DNA from: Kytococcus aerolatus
GTDB taxonomy: Bacteria > Actinomycetota > Actinomycetes > Actinomycetales > Dermatophilaceae
Assembly (NCBI RefSeq): GCF_900187395.1
Contig: NZ_FYEZ01000001.1
Span: 186,001 to 250,000, forward strand
Reading direction: 5' to 3'
Length of the DNA stretch: 64,000 nucleotides
A program made the translations under genes and the position numbers. The notes beneath the pieces are model-generated. The model saw only the letters and a list, made by a program, of their open reading frames with translations, was not told where the DNA came from and did not search any database. Of the stretch, positions 34,052-43,252 are shown piece by piece; within the stretch, counting starts at the first letter, position 1; every line of letters starts with the position of its first letter.

Positions 34052-36705
34052 GGGGCCGCTGGCTCCTGCGCGACCGCCCCGGCGTCCTCTGGCTGCTGCT
34101 GGCCCACCTGGTCTCCCTCGGGCACCCCTTCGTCCCCGAGTCCCGGTGGCTCATGGTCCACCTGGTCCTGCTGGGTGCCCTGACCCACTCGGTGATGGTG
34201 TGGAGCACCCACTTCACGAACGCCCTGCTCAAGGGCTCCCCCGAGGTCGACGACCGACGCACCCAGTCACGTCGCCTGTGGACCCTGCTGGTCGGGACCG
34301 CCTGCGTGCTGGTGGGAGTCCCCACCACCTGGTGGTGGCTCACGGTGCTGGGCGCCACCGCGGTGTCGGTGGCCGTCCTCGACCACGGACGGCAGCTGGG
34401 GCTCCGGCTCCGGGCGGCCCTGCCCGGGCGCTTTCGGACCACCGTCCACCACTACCTCGCCGCCGCGTGCTGCCTGCCGGTCGGTGCCGCCCTGGGGGCC
34501 ACGCTCGCCCTGGGGTTGGACGACCGCTGGCACGGCCGGGTCCTGCTGGCGCACACCATGGTCAACCTCCTCGGCTGGGTGGGCCTGACCGTCACCGGCA
34601 CCCTGCTGACCCTGTGGCCGACCATGCTGCGCACCCGCATGTCCCCTGGCGCGGAGGCCAGGGCGCGGCAGGCGCTCCCGGTGTTCGCGACCGCTCTCGT
34701 GGTTCTCGTGGCCGGGGCCCTGGGTGGGTGGCAGCCCCTCGCGGGGATCGGTCTGGCGCTCTACGGACTCGCCCTGGTCTGGTGGGCCTCCGGAGTGCTC
34801 ACCGTGGTCCGGCAGGCGCCGCCCCGGGAGTTCGCACCGGCCTCGGTGGGTGCCGCCCTGGTCTGGTGGTGTGGGGGCCTGGTCATCCTGCTGGTCACCG
34901 TGGCCACCGCCCCCGGCTGGGAGGAGGTGGCGGCCCGCTTCGACCTGGTGACCCCGGTGCTGGCCGTGGGCTTCGCCGCCCAGCTGCTCACCGGTGCCCT
35001 GTCCTACCTGATGCCCGTGGTGATCGGCGGTGGCCCCCGCGTGGCACGGGCAGCCGGGGACTGGTTCAACCGCGGCGCGGCCTTCCGTCTGGTCACCACC
35101 AACCTGGGTCTGCTGATCTGCCTCCTGCCGGTCCCCAGCCTGGTCCGGGTGCTGGTCTCCGTGCTCGTGCTGGCCTCGCTGGCCGCCTTCGTCCCGTTGA
35201 TGTTCCGGGCCGTCCGTGCGGCTGGGCGGGTGCGCCGCGAGCAGGTGGCCCCTCGTGCCGAGGGGTCCGGAGAGCGGCCTGGAACAGTGGCCGCGTCCGG
35301 TGAGCAGACCTCCTCGCCCGCCCCGCGGGGCCCCGCCACTCGCCCCACCATCTGGTCCGCCGGGCGCGTCGCGGCGGCCCTCTCCACGCTCGCCCTGGCC
35401 GTGGCGCTCGCCGGATCGGCCACCCCGCTGCTGGGCGGCGGCACCCCGGCCGACACCGGTGCGGAGCAGGTGGAGGCCACCGGCCACACCGAGAAGGTGA
35501 CCGTGGAGGCGCGGGACATGCACTTCACCCCCTCGACCCTGGAGATCGAGGCCGGGGACCGCGTCGTGCTCGAGGTGGTCAACGCCGACGACCAGGCCCA
35601 CGACCTGCAGATCGCCGGGCAGCAGACCCCGCGTCTGGCCCCCGGGGAGAGGGCAACCCTCGACCTGGGCGTCATCGGCACGGAACAGGAGGGCTGGTGC
35701 ACGCTCGTGGGCCACCGGCAGATGGGGATGACCTTCAGCATCGACGTGACCGACCCCTCCACCCCCGGCAGCGGCAAGGGGTCGAGCGCCGAGCCGTCCC
35801 GCGCGAAGGTGACGCCGGACCCGGAGGCCACCGTCGCCGAACCGGCCGACCCCCGGGCCCCGCGTCCTCCGAAGGGCGACACCCACGAGGTGACCCTCCG
35901 CGCGAGCGAGCTCGAGCTCGAGGTCGGCCCCGGGATCACCCAGCAGCGCTGGACCTTCAACGACCGTGCCCCCGGCCCCACCCTGCGCGGCAAGGTCGGC
36001 GACACCTTCGTCGTCACCCTGGTCAACGACGGGTCCATGGGGCACTCGATCGACTTCCACGCCGGAGCCCTGGCCCCCGACCGACCGATGCGGACGATCG
36101 GCCCCGGGGAGTCCCTGGAGTACCGGTTCACCGCCACCCGGGCAGGCATCTGGATGTACCACTGCTCCACCCCGCCGATGAGCACCCACATCGCGGCGGG
36201 CATGCACGGCGCAGTGATCATCGAGCCCGAGGGCGGGCTGCCGGAGGTGGACCGCGAGTACGTGATGGTCCAGTCGGAGGTGTACCAGGCGGAGGACGGG
36301 GGGCTGACGGACGCGTCCGCCGTCCAGGCCGAGGACCCGGCCCTGGTGACCTTCAACGGCGTCGCCGACCAGTACGTCCAGCACCCCCTGACCGCCACCG
36401 TGGGCGAGCGCGTGCGGTTCTGGGTCCTCAACGCCGGCCCGAACCGGCCGAGCTCCTTCCACGTCATCGGCGGCCAGTTCGACACCGTCTGGTTCGAGGG
36501 CGGCTACCAGCTCGGGCCGAGAGCCGAGGGGACCGGCTCGCAGGCGCTGGGGCTCCAGCCGGCCCAGGGCGGGTTCGTGGAGCTCACCTTCCCCGAGGCG
36601 GGGCGCTATCCGTTCGTCTCGCACGTCATGGTCGACGCCGAGCGTGGTGCTCGGGGCGTCGTGGAGGTCACCGAGCGGGACGCCCCCGGGCAGGACGTAC
36701 GGTAG
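34048..36705 (+). CDS. Membrane-anchored multicopper oxidase, NirK-like with extra cupredoxin domain
   Basis: 885 residues. Residues 1-390 contain about ten membrane helices with several membrane-embedded histidines. A further helix (440-462) leads to a cupredoxin with all type 1 copper ligands (H518, C551, H556, M559 or M561). Residues 610-875 form a two-domain copper-oxidase pair like NirK/AniA: H666-S-I-D669-F-H671, H705-C706, H714, M719 and H859 match the type 1 and type 2 sites. The second catalytic histidine of nitrite reductases (IGGH) is Gln here (IGGQ810), so nitrite reduction is uncertain. The GTG overlaps the hemerythrin stop. Function could be nitrite reduction or another copper oxidation. 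Confidence 0.85.
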   Translation: MRGRWLLRDRPGVLWLLLAHLVSLGHPFVPESRWLMVHLVLLGALTHSVMVWSTHFTNALLKGSPEVDDRRTQSRRLWTLLVGTACVLVGVPTTWWWLTVLGATAVSVAVLDHGRQLGLRLRAALPGRFRTTVHHYLAAACCLPVGAALGATLALGLDDRWHGRVLLAHTMVNLLGWVGLTVTGTLLTLWPTMLRTRMSPGAEARARQALPVFATALVVLVAGALGGWQPLAGIGLALYGLALVWWASGVLTVVRQAPPREFAPASVGAALVWWCGGLVILLVTVATAPGWEEVAARFDLVTPVLAVGFAAQLLTGALSYLMPVVIGGGPRVARAAGDWFNRGAAFRLVTTNLGLLICLLPVPSLVRVLVSVLVLASLAAFVPLMFRAVRAAGRVRREQVAPRAEGSGERPGTVAASGEQTSSPAPRGPATRPTIWSAGRVAAALSTLALAVALAGSATPLLGGGTPADTGAEQVEATGHTEKVTVEARDMHFTPSTLEIEAGDRVVLEVVNADDQAHDLQIAGQQTPRLAPGERATLDLGVIGTEQEGWCTLVGHRQMGMTFSIDVTDPSTPGSGKGSSAEPSRAKVTPDPEATVAEPADPRAPRPPKGDTHEVTLRASELELEVGPGITQQRWTFNDRAPGPTLRGKVGDTFVVTLVNDGSMGHSIDFHAGALAPDRPMRTIGPGESLEYRFTATRAGIWMYHCSTPPMSTHIAAGMHGAVIIEPEGGLPEVDREYVMVQSEVYQAEDGGLTDASAVQAEDPALVTFNGVADQYVQHPLTATVGERVRFWVLNAGPNRPSSFHVIGGQFDTVWFEGGYQLGPRAEGTGSQALGLQPAQGGFVELTFPEAGRYPFVSHVMVDAERGARGVVEVTERDAPGQDVR
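36698..36703 (+). promoter_or_regulatory. -10 of a leaderless promoter for the GtrA gene
   Basis: TACGGT, 6 nt before ATG 36710, lying inside the last codons of the copper oxidase gene. Confidence 0.55.
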
Positions 36706-36709
36706 CCAG

Positions 36710-37207
36710 ATGACGTCGACGGTCCCGACCCGTTCGCGCTCCGTCGAGCGCTTCATCGCGCTGCGCAACAGCGTCTGGGGGTGGATCCCCCAGCCGTTGC
36801 GTCGCCACATCCCCCCGACCGCCGTGGGCTTCGCCATGCTCAACCTGTGCACCTTCGCGCTGGACCTCGTGCTCCTGGGGATCTTCCACACGGTCTTCCA
36901 CCTGGCCTACCCGGTGGCCACCACCGTCGCCTACGTCATCGCCCTGGCGACCGCCTTCGTGGTGAACCGACGCTTCAACTTCGAGTCGCACGGGGACCCC
37001 GGGAGGCAGTCCCTCCGCTACGTGCTCGTCGTGGCCGTGAACTACCTCGCCTTCATCCTGCTGCTGAACTCCGGCCTGGAGGCCTGGGGGGTGCACTTCA
37101 CGATCGCCCGGCTGGCCGCGGGTCTCTGCGAGGCCGTGTGGATGTACTGCGCGATGCGGTGGATCGTCTTCCGCCACGGGAACCCGGCGGGGACGCGACG
37201 GTCCTGA
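36710..37207 (+). CDS. GtrA-family membrane protein
   Basis: 165 residues, four membrane helices: FAMLNLCTFALDLVLLGIF, VATTVAYVIALATAFVVNRRF, YVLVVAVNYLAFILLLNS and a last one ending YCAMRWIVFRHG. The motif FVVNRRFNFES after helix 2 is the GtrA signature. GtrA-like proteins are thought to flip polyprenyl-linked sugars across the membrane. Such a step would fit the polyprenol-P-mannose made by the GT2 enzyme near 11.2 kb, though nothing links them directly. Leaderless ATG, 4 bp after the previous stop. Confidence 0.87.
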   Translation: MTSTVPTRSRSVERFIALRNSVWGWIPQPLRRHIPPTAVGFAMLNLCTFALDLVLLGIFHTVFHLAYPVATTVAYVIALATAFVVNRRFNFESHGDPGRQSLRYVLVVAVNYLAFILLLNSGLEAWGVHFTIARLAAGLCEAVWMYCAMRWIVFRHGNPAGTRRS

Positions 37208-37225
37208 CCCGCTCCCGGGGAGCCG

Positions 37226-37231
37226 TATGAT
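37226..37231 (+). promoter_or_regulatory. -10 element for the DHA2 transporter gene
   Basis: TATGAT; CTGACC lies 16 nt upstream as a partial -35. The leader would be about 45 nt. Confidence 0.45.
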
Positions 37232-37282
37232 CTGTCGCCGGTCCACCGGCCGCACCCCGTCCTTCCCCTGGAGCCCCCGCGC

Positions 37283-38707
37283 ATGCCCGCCACCTCGGAC
37301 CACGGTCGTGTCCTGACCATCCTCACCGTCGCCACCTTCGTGGTGATCCTCAACGAGACCCTCCTGGTCAACGCGATCCCCCAGCTCATGCACGCCTTCG
37401 ACGTGACCGCCGCGGACGCCCAGTGGCTCTCCACCGCGTTCATGCTCACGATGGCGGTGGTCATCCCGACCACCGGCTGGTTCATGCAGCGCTTCCAACG
37501 GCGCACGGTCTTCGCCCTCGCCATGGGCTCCTTCACCCTCGGCACGCTGCTCGCCGCGGTGGCCCCGGTCTTCGCCGTCCTGCTCGTGGGACGCATCGTC
37601 CAGGCGGCCGGCACGGCGATGATGATGCCGCTGCTCATGACCACGGTCATGACCCTCGTCCCGCTGGAGCAGCGCGGCCGGGCCATGGGCAACGTCTCGC
37701 TGGCGATCTCCGCGGCCCCGGCCCTGGGTCCGACGAGCTCCGGGCTCATCCTCCAGCTGGCCTCCTGGCGCTGGCTCTTCCTGCTGGTGCTGCCCCTGGC
37801 CGTCGTCATGTCCGTGGTGGGCTACCGGATGATGCCGGCCAACGAGGCCAACCCGACCGACACCCTGGACCTGCTGAGCCTGCCGCTGGCCGCGCTCGGC
37901 TTCGGCGGCCTCATCTACGGCATGACCCAGGTCGGTGTGCCTGCCGTCGAGGGGGCCGGGCCGGTCCTCCCGCCGGCGCTCGTGATCGCCCTGGCCGTGG
38001 CGGCCCTGGTGGCCCTCGTGCTGCGCCAGTTCGCCCTGATCCGCTCCGAGCGGGCTCCCCTGCTGGACCTGCGCGCCCTGGGCGAGCGTGGCTTCGCCGT
38101 GACCATGGCGATCATGTGCGTGGCGATGATGGCCATGCTCGGCACGCTGATCCTCGTGCCGATCTGGCTGCAGGAGGCCCGCGGGCTCACCGTGCTCCAG
38201 GCGGGTCTGGTGATGCTCCCCGGTGCACTGCTCATGGCCTTCCTGGCCCGTCCCGTGGGGCGTTGGTACGACCGGATCGGGCCACGCCCGCTGGTCCTGC
38301 CCGGAGCGGTCCTGGCGACGAGCTCGCTGGCCATCGGGTTCCTGGGCACCCACGACGCCCCCTGGTGGCTCTTCCTCGTCGTCCACCCCTTGCTGAGCCT
38401 GGGACTGGCCCTCATGTTCACGCCCCTGTTCACCTCCGGCCTGGCCTCCCTGCCGCCCCACCTGTACAGCCACGGCTCGGCGATCATGGGCACCTTCCAG
38501 CAGGTGGCCGCCGCTGCGGGAACCGCCCTGGCCGTGACGGTCATGACCGCGCGCACGGCGGGGCTCGTCCAGGCCGGTGAGGACCCGGTCCACGCCCTGT
38601 CCGGTGGTGTCTCGGCGGCGCTGGGCATCGGGGCGGCGATCTTCGTGCTCGCCACCGCGCTCACGCTGCTGGTGCGTCGGCCGGCGGGCGCGCCGACGGC
38701 GGCCTGA
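37283..38707 (+). CDS. DHA2-type multidrug MFS transporter
   Basis: 474 residues, fourteen predicted membrane helices. Helix 1 carries VVILNETLLVNAIPQLMHAF, where DHA2 antiporters usually have LDxTIVNVALP; AQWLSTAFMLTMAVVIPTTGW is the helix 2 region, and motif C reads AISAAPALGPTSSGLI. Homologues such as LmrB/EmrB export drugs with proton influx. The start is ATG 37283, with the weak ribosome site TGGAG about 11 nt upstream. The Glu in helix 1 (ILNE) replaces the usual Asp. Convergent with the hydrolase gene, 21 bp apart. Confidence 0.9.
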   Translation: MPATSDHGRVLTILTVATFVVILNETLLVNAIPQLMHAFDVTAADAQWLSTAFMLTMAVVIPTTGWFMQRFQRRTVFALAMGSFTLGTLLAAVAPVFAVLLVGRIVQAAGTAMMMPLLMTTVMTLVPLEQRGRAMGNVSLAISAAPALGPTSSGLILQLASWRWLFLLVLPLAVVMSVVGYRMMPANEANPTDTLDLLSLPLAALGFGGLIYGMTQVGVPAVEGAGPVLPPALVIALAVAALVALVLRQFALIRSERAPLLDLRALGERGFAVTMAIMCVAMMAMLGTLILVPIWLQEARGLTVLQAGLVMLPGALLMAFLARPVGRWYDRIGPRPLVLPGAVLATSSLAIGFLGTHDAPWWLFLVVHPLLSLGLALMFTPLFTSGLASLPPHLYSHGSAIMGTFQQVAAAAGTALAVTVMTARTAGLVQAGEDPVHALSGGVSAALGIGAAIFVLATALTLLVRRPAGAPTAA

Positions 38708-38728
38708 GGCGGCCCCGGGCTCGCGGCC

Positions 38729-39526
38729 TCAGTCCTCGGTGGATGCCTCCAGGAAGCGGCGCAGGATGCTGTGGAAGACCTCCGGCTGCTGGGAGTGCAC
38801 CCAGTGGGCGGCATCCTTCACCGTGACCAGTCGGGTGGCCGGGAAGTAGCCCTCCATGACCGGCCTGAACTCCTCCTGCACGTAGTCGGAGCGGCCACCG
38901 GCCACCCAGAGCACGGGGCCCGCGTAGCTGAGCTCCTCGACCTCCGCCGGGAAGCCCATCACCTGCGGCAGCTGCTCCCGGAGCATGGCCAGGTTCGCCT
39001 TCCACGCCCACCCGTCGTCGGTGCGGTCGAGATTCTGCAGGAGGAAGGCCCGCGTGGTGTCCCAGGGGATGGCCTCGGCGAGCGCCTCGTGGGCCTCGCT
39101 GCGGCTCTCGAGCGCCTCGAGGTCGAGCCCCAGCAGCGAGTCGAGGAGGTGCTCGAACTCGCTGTGGGAGTCGGTGCTCACCGGGGAGATGTCGACCACC
39201 ACGAGACGCTCCACCAGCTCCGGCTCGAGCAGGGCCAGCACCATGGCGACCTTGCCTCCCATCGAGTGGCCGACCACCGTGACCGGGCCCTCTGGCCAGT
39301 GCTCCCGGACGGCCGCGGCCGTGGACCGTGCCATGTCGACATAGTCGAACTCCTCGGTGCGGGGGGACGCCCCGTGGTTGGGCAGGTCCACCAGCAGCGA
39401 GCTCGCGAGATCCTTGACCGCCTTGGCGGCGGTGCCGAAGTTGCGTCCCTGCCCCATGAGCCCGTGGAGGAAGACGACGCGCTGCGGGCCGCCGGGGATG
39501 CTGGTGGTGTGCAGAGTCTGGGTCAT
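38729..39526 (-). CDS. Alpha/beta-fold hydrolase (YbfF-like esterase)
   Basis: 265 residues. Oxyanion motif VVFLHGLMGQGRNF (about 17-30), DLPNHGASP (about 48-56), nucleophile elbow VVGHSMGGKVAMV (Ser about 88), and the C-terminal DAAHWVHSQQPEVF (His). The HGLMGQGRNF and LPNHGASP motifs are those of YbfF/ABHD11-type esterases, which hydrolyse short acyl esters or thioesters. ATG behind CAGGAGCA. Cytoplasmic, no signal peptide. The substrate is unknown. Confidence 0.87.
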   Translation of the reverse strand: MTQTLHTTSIPGGPQRVVFLHGLMGQGRNFGTAAKAVKDLASSLLVDLPNHGASPRTEEFDYVDMARSTAAAVREHWPEGPVTVVGHSMGGKVAMVLALLEPELVERLVVVDISPVSTDSHSEFEHLLDSLLGLDLEALESRSEAHEALAEAIPWDTTRAFLLQNLDRTDDGWAWKANLAMLREQLPQVMGFPAEVEELSYAGPVLWVAGGRSDYVQEEFRPVMEGYFPATRLVTVKDAAHWVHSQQPEVFHSILRRFLEASTED

Positions 39527-39630
39527 CGCTGCTCCTGAGGGGTGGGGAGGCCGGTGACTCCCCGGCCGGACCGCCATTCTTCCCGGTCCCGTCCTGCGCC
39601 CCCACGGGCACCCGCGCGAGAATGGGGCCC

Positions 39631-40782
39631 ATGTCCGCCCTCCCCCTGCACTGCCCGCACCACGAGGCCGGTCGCTGCGGCTCGTGCACCCTGCTGCCGA
39701 CCCCGCTCACCACCCAGCTGGCTCGCAAGCAGGAGGCGGTCGCCGCCCGGCTGGCCGATCACGTGCCGTCCGTGGCCTGGCAGCCACCGCGGGGCAGCGC
39801 CCCGTGGGGTTTTCGGAACAAGGCCAAGCTGGTGGTCGGCGGCACCGCCGCCGAGCCGACCCTCGGCATCCGTGACGAGCAGGGGCGGGGCGTGGACCTG
39901 CGCACCTGCGGCCTCTACCCGCCGGACCTGCTTCCCGTCTTCGACCGGCTGGCCCGCTTCGTGACCCGGGCCGCCCTGCCGCCCTACGACCTCGCCCGGC
40001 GGCGGGGCGAGCTCAAGCACCTCGTCCTCACCCGGTCGGCCGCCAGCGAGCTCATGCTGCGGATCGTCCTGCGCTCGGAGGCGCCGCTCCCGCGCGTCGA
40101 GGAGCACCTGCCCGGGCTGCTGGCCGACCTGCCCCGGCTGCGCGTGGTGAGCGCGAACCTGCACCCGGCGCACGCAGCCGTCCTCGCCGGCCCCACGGAG
40201 ATCCCCCTCACCGAGGCCACCCTGCTGGGCATGCCGATGGGGCCGGTGACCCTGCGCCTGGGACCGGACGGCTTCTTCCAGACGAACACCGAGGTGGCCG
40301 AGGCCCTCTACGCCCGCGCCACCGGGTGGCTGATGGAGTCCGGCGCCCGGACCGTGGCCGATCTCTACTGCGGGGTGGGCGGATTCGCCCTCCACGCCGC
40401 CCACGCCGGGCTCGAGGCCGTGGGCGTGGAGATCTCCGCCGACGCGGTGCGGGCCGCCGAGTCGGCTGCCGGTGACCTGCCGGCCCGGTTCGTGTGCGCC
40501 GACGCCGCCGACCCCGCCTCGGTGACGGCGGCGGCCGGGGAGGTGGACGCGGTCCTGGTGAACCCGCCCCGGCGTGGTCTGGGAGCCGATCTCGTCGCCG
40601 CGCTGGCCGCCGGCACGCAGCGGACCCTCGTCTACTCCAGCTGCAACCCGGCCACCCTCGCCCGCGACCTGGCGGGCCTGACCGGCTGGCGGGTGACCCG
40701 GGCGCAGCTCTTCGACATGTTCCCGCACACCGAGCACGCCGAAGTGCTCGTCGAGCTCCGCCCTGCGAGGCTGTCGGCATGA
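39631..40782 (+). CDS. rlmC: 23S rRNA (uracil-C5)-methyltransferase, RlmC-like
   Basis: 383 residues. The N-terminal cysteines (LHCPHHEAGRCGSC and CGLYPPDLL) match the iron-sulphur ligands of RlmC/RlmD, without a TRAM domain as in RlmC. SAM motif DLYCGVGGFALHAAHAG (about 241-257), GPDGFFQTNTEVAEALY (about 209-225), NPPRRGLG, and the catalytic Cys in VYSSCNPATLARDL (about 335-348). RlmC makes m5U747 in E. coli 23S rRNA. An in-frame ATG at 39622 is an alternative start; 39631 lies 7 nt after GAGAAT, a -10-like hexamer. Overlaps the next gene by ATGA. Confidence 0.88.
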   Translation: MSALPLHCPHHEAGRCGSCTLLPTPLTTQLARKQEAVAARLADHVPSVAWQPPRGSAPWGFRNKAKLVVGGTAAEPTLGIRDEQGRGVDLRTCGLYPPDLLPVFDRLARFVTRAALPPYDLARRRGELKHLVLTRSAASELMLRIVLRSEAPLPRVEEHLPGLLADLPRLRVVSANLHPAHAAVLAGPTEIPLTEATLLGMPMGPVTLRLGPDGFFQTNTEVAEALYARATGWLMESGARTVADLYCGVGGFALHAAHAGLEAVGVEISADAVRAAESAAGDLPARFVCADAADPASVTAAAGEVDAVLVNPPRRGLGADLVAALAAGTQRTLVYSSCNPATLARDLAGLTGWRVTRAQLFDMFPHTEHAEVLVELRPARLSA

Positions 40783-41867
40783 CGCGCATCCCCGCCCCGG
40801 GTTCCCCGCACGTGGTCGCCGTCGTCCAGGCCGGTGGGCAGGGTTCCCGGATGGACGTGCTCACCCGGGAACGTGCCAAGCCCGCCCTGCCCTACGCCGG
40901 TACCTACCGACTCGTGGACCTGGCGCTCTCCCTGGCCACCAGCGCCGGCATCGGCGACGTGTGGGTGTCGGTGCAGTTCATGGCCTCCACGCTCGACGAG
41001 CACCTGCAGCACGGCCGCCCGTGGGACCTGGACCGGGTCCGGGGCGGCTATCGGCGCATGGTGCCCGAGAGCGGCGGGCACACCGGCTTCGCCGGCTCGA
41101 ACACCGAGGACCTGCTGGGCATGGCCGTGGAGCTCGACCGGGAGGACCCGGACCTCGTGGTGACGATGAGCGCCGACCAGGTGCTCCTGTGCGACCTGGG
41201 TCGGGTGCTGGCCGACCACTGGGCCAGCGGCGCCGAAGCCACCGTCCTGGCCCTCGAGGTCGACGGCGCGACCGCCCGGCACAAGGCCGTCCTCACGGTG
41301 GACGGCGACCGGCTGCTGGAGGTCGCGGAGAAGCCCGAGGAGACCGGCGCGCGAGAGCTGATCTCGGCCGAGGTGCTCGTCATGTCCTGGCCCGTCCTGC
41401 GGGAGGTCCTCCAGGAGGTCCGGGCCGCGTCCCCCGGCGGCGGGGAGGACGACGAGGAGCACGGGCCCGGCGATCTGCCCGAGGAGGTGCTCCCCCGCCT
41501 GGCCGCCCGGGGCCGCACCAGGGTCGCCACCGGGGCCGAGGTCAGCGACTCCCTCCTCGCGGCGGGCTCCCTGGTCCGGGGCGCGGTGCGCGGCAGCGTC
41601 ATCGGGCCGGGGTGCGTCGTGCACCCCGGGGCCGAGGTGGTCGACAGCATCCTGTTCGACGCGGTGGAGGTCCTCCCGGGGGCCCGGGTCGTGTCGGCCA
41701 TCGTCGACGACCGCTGCCGGATCGGCCGCGGTGCCGTCGTCGGTGCGCGGGCCGCCGACGAGCCGGCGGACGAGGAGATCGCCCTCCTGGGCGCTGACAG
41801 CACCGTCGCCGACGGCGCTCGCGTCGAGGCCGGAGCACGCCTGGAGCCCGGCACCAGCGCCGACTGA
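40779..41867 (+). CDS. GlgC-like sugar-1-phosphate nucleotidyltransferase
   Basis: 362 residues. The nucleotide-binding loop AGGQGSRMDVLTRERAKPALPYAGTYRLVD (about 17-46) and SAGIGDVWVSVQFMASTLDEHL follow the ADP-glucose pyrophosphorylase plan, and the C-terminal 100 residues form a left-handed beta-helix (SLVRGAVRGSVIGPGC; EVVDSILFDAVEVLPGARVV). It is shorter than typical GlgC (about 400), and MSADQVLLCDL replaces the usual GDHIYKMDY motif, so it may have a different sugar or an altered allosteric role. Translationally coupled to rlmC (ATGA), an odd partner. Confidence 0.75.
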   Translation: MTRIPAPGSPHVVAVVQAGGQGSRMDVLTRERAKPALPYAGTYRLVDLALSLATSAGIGDVWVSVQFMASTLDEHLQHGRPWDLDRVRGGYRRMVPESGGHTGFAGSNTEDLLGMAVELDREDPDLVVTMSADQVLLCDLGRVLADHWASGAEATVLALEVDGATARHKAVLTVDGDRLLEVAEKPEETGARELISAEVLVMSWPVLREVLQEVRAASPGGGEDDEEHGPGDLPEEVLPRLAARGRTRVATGAEVSDSLLAAGSLVRGAVRGSVIGPGCVVHPGAEVVDSILFDAVEVLPGARVVSAIVDDRCRIGRGAVVGARAADEPADEEIALLGADSTVADGARVEAGARLEPGTSAD

Positions 41868-41934
41868 CCGGGAGGCCACCCGACGGGGCCGATCCCCGAC
41901 CCGGGGCGGACCCGGTGACGGGACCCGCAGCAGG

Positions 41935-41940
41935 CAGAAT
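41935..41940 (+). promoter_or_regulatory. Possible -10 of a leaderless promoter for the acyltransferase gene
   Basis: CAGAAT, 6 nt before ATG 41947. Confidence 0.4.
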
Positions 41941-41946
41941 CACGCC

Positions 41947-43193
41947 ATGGCCACCGGACGGAGCACCGAGCGGGACTGGGTCGTCGACGTGGTGCGTCTG
42001 GTGGCGATGCTCGTCGTCGTGGTCATGCACTGGTGCTACCTGCACCTCTGGGTCGACGACGGCCTGCAGATCCAGCTGGCCCTCTCCGGACCCGTGATCT
42101 GGGCCCTGACCTGGGTGCTGCAGGTGATGCCGGCCTTCTACGTGGCCGGCGGCTTCACCAACACCCTCCTGGTCGACCGCTGGCGGGCGTCCGGGGACCC
42201 GCTGGGCGCCTACCTGGGCCTGCGTGCCCGCCGCCTCACCTCCCCGGTGCTCCCGCTGCTGGGTGTGACCCTCGCCGTGGTCGCGGTCGGCTCGTGGGTG
42301 GCGCCCTCCCTGACCGGCACGGTCGGCGACCAGGTGGCCAACCCGCTCTGGTTCCTCGCCATCTACCTCTTCTGCACGGCCACGGCCCCGCTGGCCGTGG
42401 CCGCCTTCGACCGCTTCGGGTGGGCCACCGTGGCGGTGCTGCTCGCCGGGGCCCTCACCGTGGACGCCCTGCGCTTCTGGGGCGAGGTGGACATCGCGGA
42501 CCTGAACCTGCTCCTCGTCTGGGCCGCCTGCCACCAGCTGGGCATCGCGTACGCCCGGCGCCGGCTCTGGGGTGTCTCCTGGGCCGTGCTGCTGGGCGTC
42601 GTCGCCCTCTGCGTCGCGGTGCTCGTGCTGATGGTGCTGCCCGGCCCCTGGTTCCCGACCAACCTGGGGGTCCGGGACGCCCCGGTCTCCAATCTCGCAC
42701 CCCCGACCGCCGCGCTGGTGGTCCTGGGGATCGCCCAGTGGGCCCTGCTCACCGGTGTGGGGAGTCGGCTGCTCGGCCGCTCCCCTCGCCGGCCTGGCAG
42801 CGGCGGATCGGGGTCGGCAACGCCCTGGCCATGCTCGTCTACCTGTGGCACGTCCCGGCCATGACGCTCATGATCGGTGTGGGCCTGCTCTGGCCGGAGG
42901 TGCTGCTGCCGGCCAGCACGAGCGGGTGGTGGATGGTGCGCCCGGTCTGGTTCGTGCTCTCCGGGGTGATGCTCGCCGGGCTGGTGTGGGCGGCCCTGCG
43001 CTGGGAGCTGTGGTTCGCCCGGTTCGAGCCCACCCGCTCCACCGTTCGTGGCGTCCTCGGCAGCCTGGTCGCCGGGGTGGCCGTGCACGAGATCTGGCAG
43101 CAGGGCGTCGGGATCACCCCCGCCCAGCTCCTCTGGGAGGGACTGTTCGTGCTCTCCCTCCTCCTGCTCACCGGACGCCGCTCCCCCGCCTGA
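41947..43193 (+). pseudogene. Acyltransferase_3-family membrane protein, disrupted by a one-base frameshift
   Basis: The first 280 codons from ATG 41947 encode an acyltransferase_3-type membrane enzyme (DVVRLVAMLVVVVMHWCYLH with the conserved His; PAFYVAGGFTN; ARRLTSPVLPLL). Near 42780-42785, in a CCCC run, one base is missing: after LLGRS the frame becomes nonsense, while the next frame carries on naturally (PSPAWQRRIGVGNALAMLVY) to TGA at 43191-43193. The parent would have about 415 residues. Members O-acylate sugars or peptidoglycan. The lesion could be a true mutation, a phase-variation switch or a sequencing error in a homopolymer. Confidence 0.75.
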
Positions 43194-43252
43194 GCCCCGT
43201 CCGCTCCCGGTCGGCGGAGACGGCTGGGTACCCCGAGGGGCAGGACAACGGC

